Below are positions 63,759 to 64,000 of a stretch of DNA of 64,000 bases, one piece after another. The stretch is from Ignavibacteria bacterium. Its GTDB lineage: Bacteria; Bacteroidota; Ignavibacteria; Kapaibacteriales; UBA961. The stretch covers positions 186,001-250,000 of the forward strand of contig JADJXV010000001.1 in the NCBI GenBank assembly GCA_016720145.1, given 5' to 3'. The notes under the pieces were generated by a model that was not told the DNA's origin, did not search any database, and saw only the letters and a list, made by a program, of their open reading frames with translations. Position 1 is the first letter of the stretch. Each line of letters starts with the position of its first letter. The translations under genes and the position numbers were made by a program.

Positions 63759-63811
63759 ATAATTCTGCAACTATCTATAAAATATACTTTTATAAACTCA
63801 TTCTAATACCC

Positions 63812-64000
63812 ATGAACATCAAAGTACTCCATTTGACTTTCCTCTTGATACTCATTTCAATATGCACTCCTAAAGCAGCAATTGCCACGCAACCAAGCCA
63901 TACCATCATCAGTGGAATAGTACCGGAGAAGAATACAAAAATTTACCTCTTAAAGGACCCTGTAAACTTCATAGAGTCTGATGAGAAAGCGTATGATTCT
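63812..64000 (+). CDS. Paralogue of the TlpA-like secreted protein (3' end outside window)
   Basis: ATG 63812 gives MNIKVLHLTFLLILISICTP, a signal peptide with cleavage near AIA|TQ. The next residues match the gene at 60343: THPSRAVIRGTVPEKN there, TQPSHTIISGIVPEKN here, and KDPVN in both. So the cassette is at least partly duplicated. The frame is open to the window edge. Confidence 0.75.
   Translation, partial: MNIKVLHLTFLLILISICTPKAAIATQPSHTIISGIVPEKNTKIYLLKDPVNFIESDEKAYDS

Noticed and set aside
1..64000. tRNA genes, rRNA, prophage or transposase
   Set aside because: No GGTTCRANTCC T-loop with matching acceptor stems was seen, and no integrase, capsid, terminase or transposase motif appears in any frame.

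Overview
The window is a roughly 40% GC stretch of a bacterial chromosome, most likely from the FCB group and close to Bacteroidota/Chlorobiota (an Ignavibacteria- or Kapabacteria-like lineage is my best guess). Three things support this. Two very large secreted proteins end in type IX secretion (Por) sorting domains and carry GEVEDY or choice-of-anchor-D/ASH modules. Most start codons lack a Shine-Dalgarno sequence. Candidate promoters resemble the Bacteroidota -7 box TAnnTTTG. I see no rRNA, tRNA, CRISPR array, transposase or prophage.

Layout. 1-5000: 3' end of nuoI, an SPFH/prohibitin-like membrane protein, a long coiled-coil protein with a 49-residue repeat, and a Tat-exported superoxide dismutase. 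5000-7000 (minus strand): truA and a dihaem cytochrome c. 7400-14500: a giant ASH-domain surface protein and an OmpA-family protein. 14500-18400: an SDR, a SirB1-like protein, a fatty-acid desaturase and a methyltransferase. 18400-22040: a repeat-rich accessory patch (DUF2087, pentapeptide protein, GNAT, acyltransferase). 22000-28200 (minus): polA, mpl and an acyltransferase-like membrane protein, with two repeat families between polA and mpl. 28375-33845: gyrB, a GT2 glycosyltransferase, a possible GT-C membrane enzyme and a family-4 uracil-DNA glycosylase. 33900-36850: an Nramp-UspA metal transporter divergent from a DtxR/MntR-family regulator. 36900-40250: ychF and a soluble TPR histidine kinase. 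40350-44075: a BNR-propeller type IX substrate. 44100-47950 (minus): a DUF4292 lipoprotein and lptD. 48000-53730: a PTPS-folE-rnhB cluster, dihydroorotase, an orphan sugar-ABC permease, YebC and a DinB/YfiT protein. 53766-60260: a VWA protein, a hybrid response regulator/kinase, an MBL-double-rhodanese protein, a lipoprotein and tsaB. 60343-64000: a secreted redox cassette (TlpA-like protein, propeller-like protein, CxxC protein, and a second TlpA-like paralogue running off the edge).

An important caveat for any reader: at least nine single-base frameshifts interrupt seven genes that are otherwise well conserved, including lptD and yebC. The most economical reading is residual indel errors in the assembly, not pseudogenes. 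Three of the nine fall in T5/A5 runs. One of them creates a false acyltransferase-GNAT fusion. I annotate the reconstructed genes.

Most of the window is core metabolism and envelope biogenesis. I did not find an unmistakable new system. The best candidates for something undescribed are the 49-residue-period coiled-coil protein next to an SPFH protein, the tandem secreted redox cassette at the right edge, the Nramp-Usp/MntR module whose regulator has a cysteine-rich tail, and several families of palindromic repeats concentrated at 16-25 kb.
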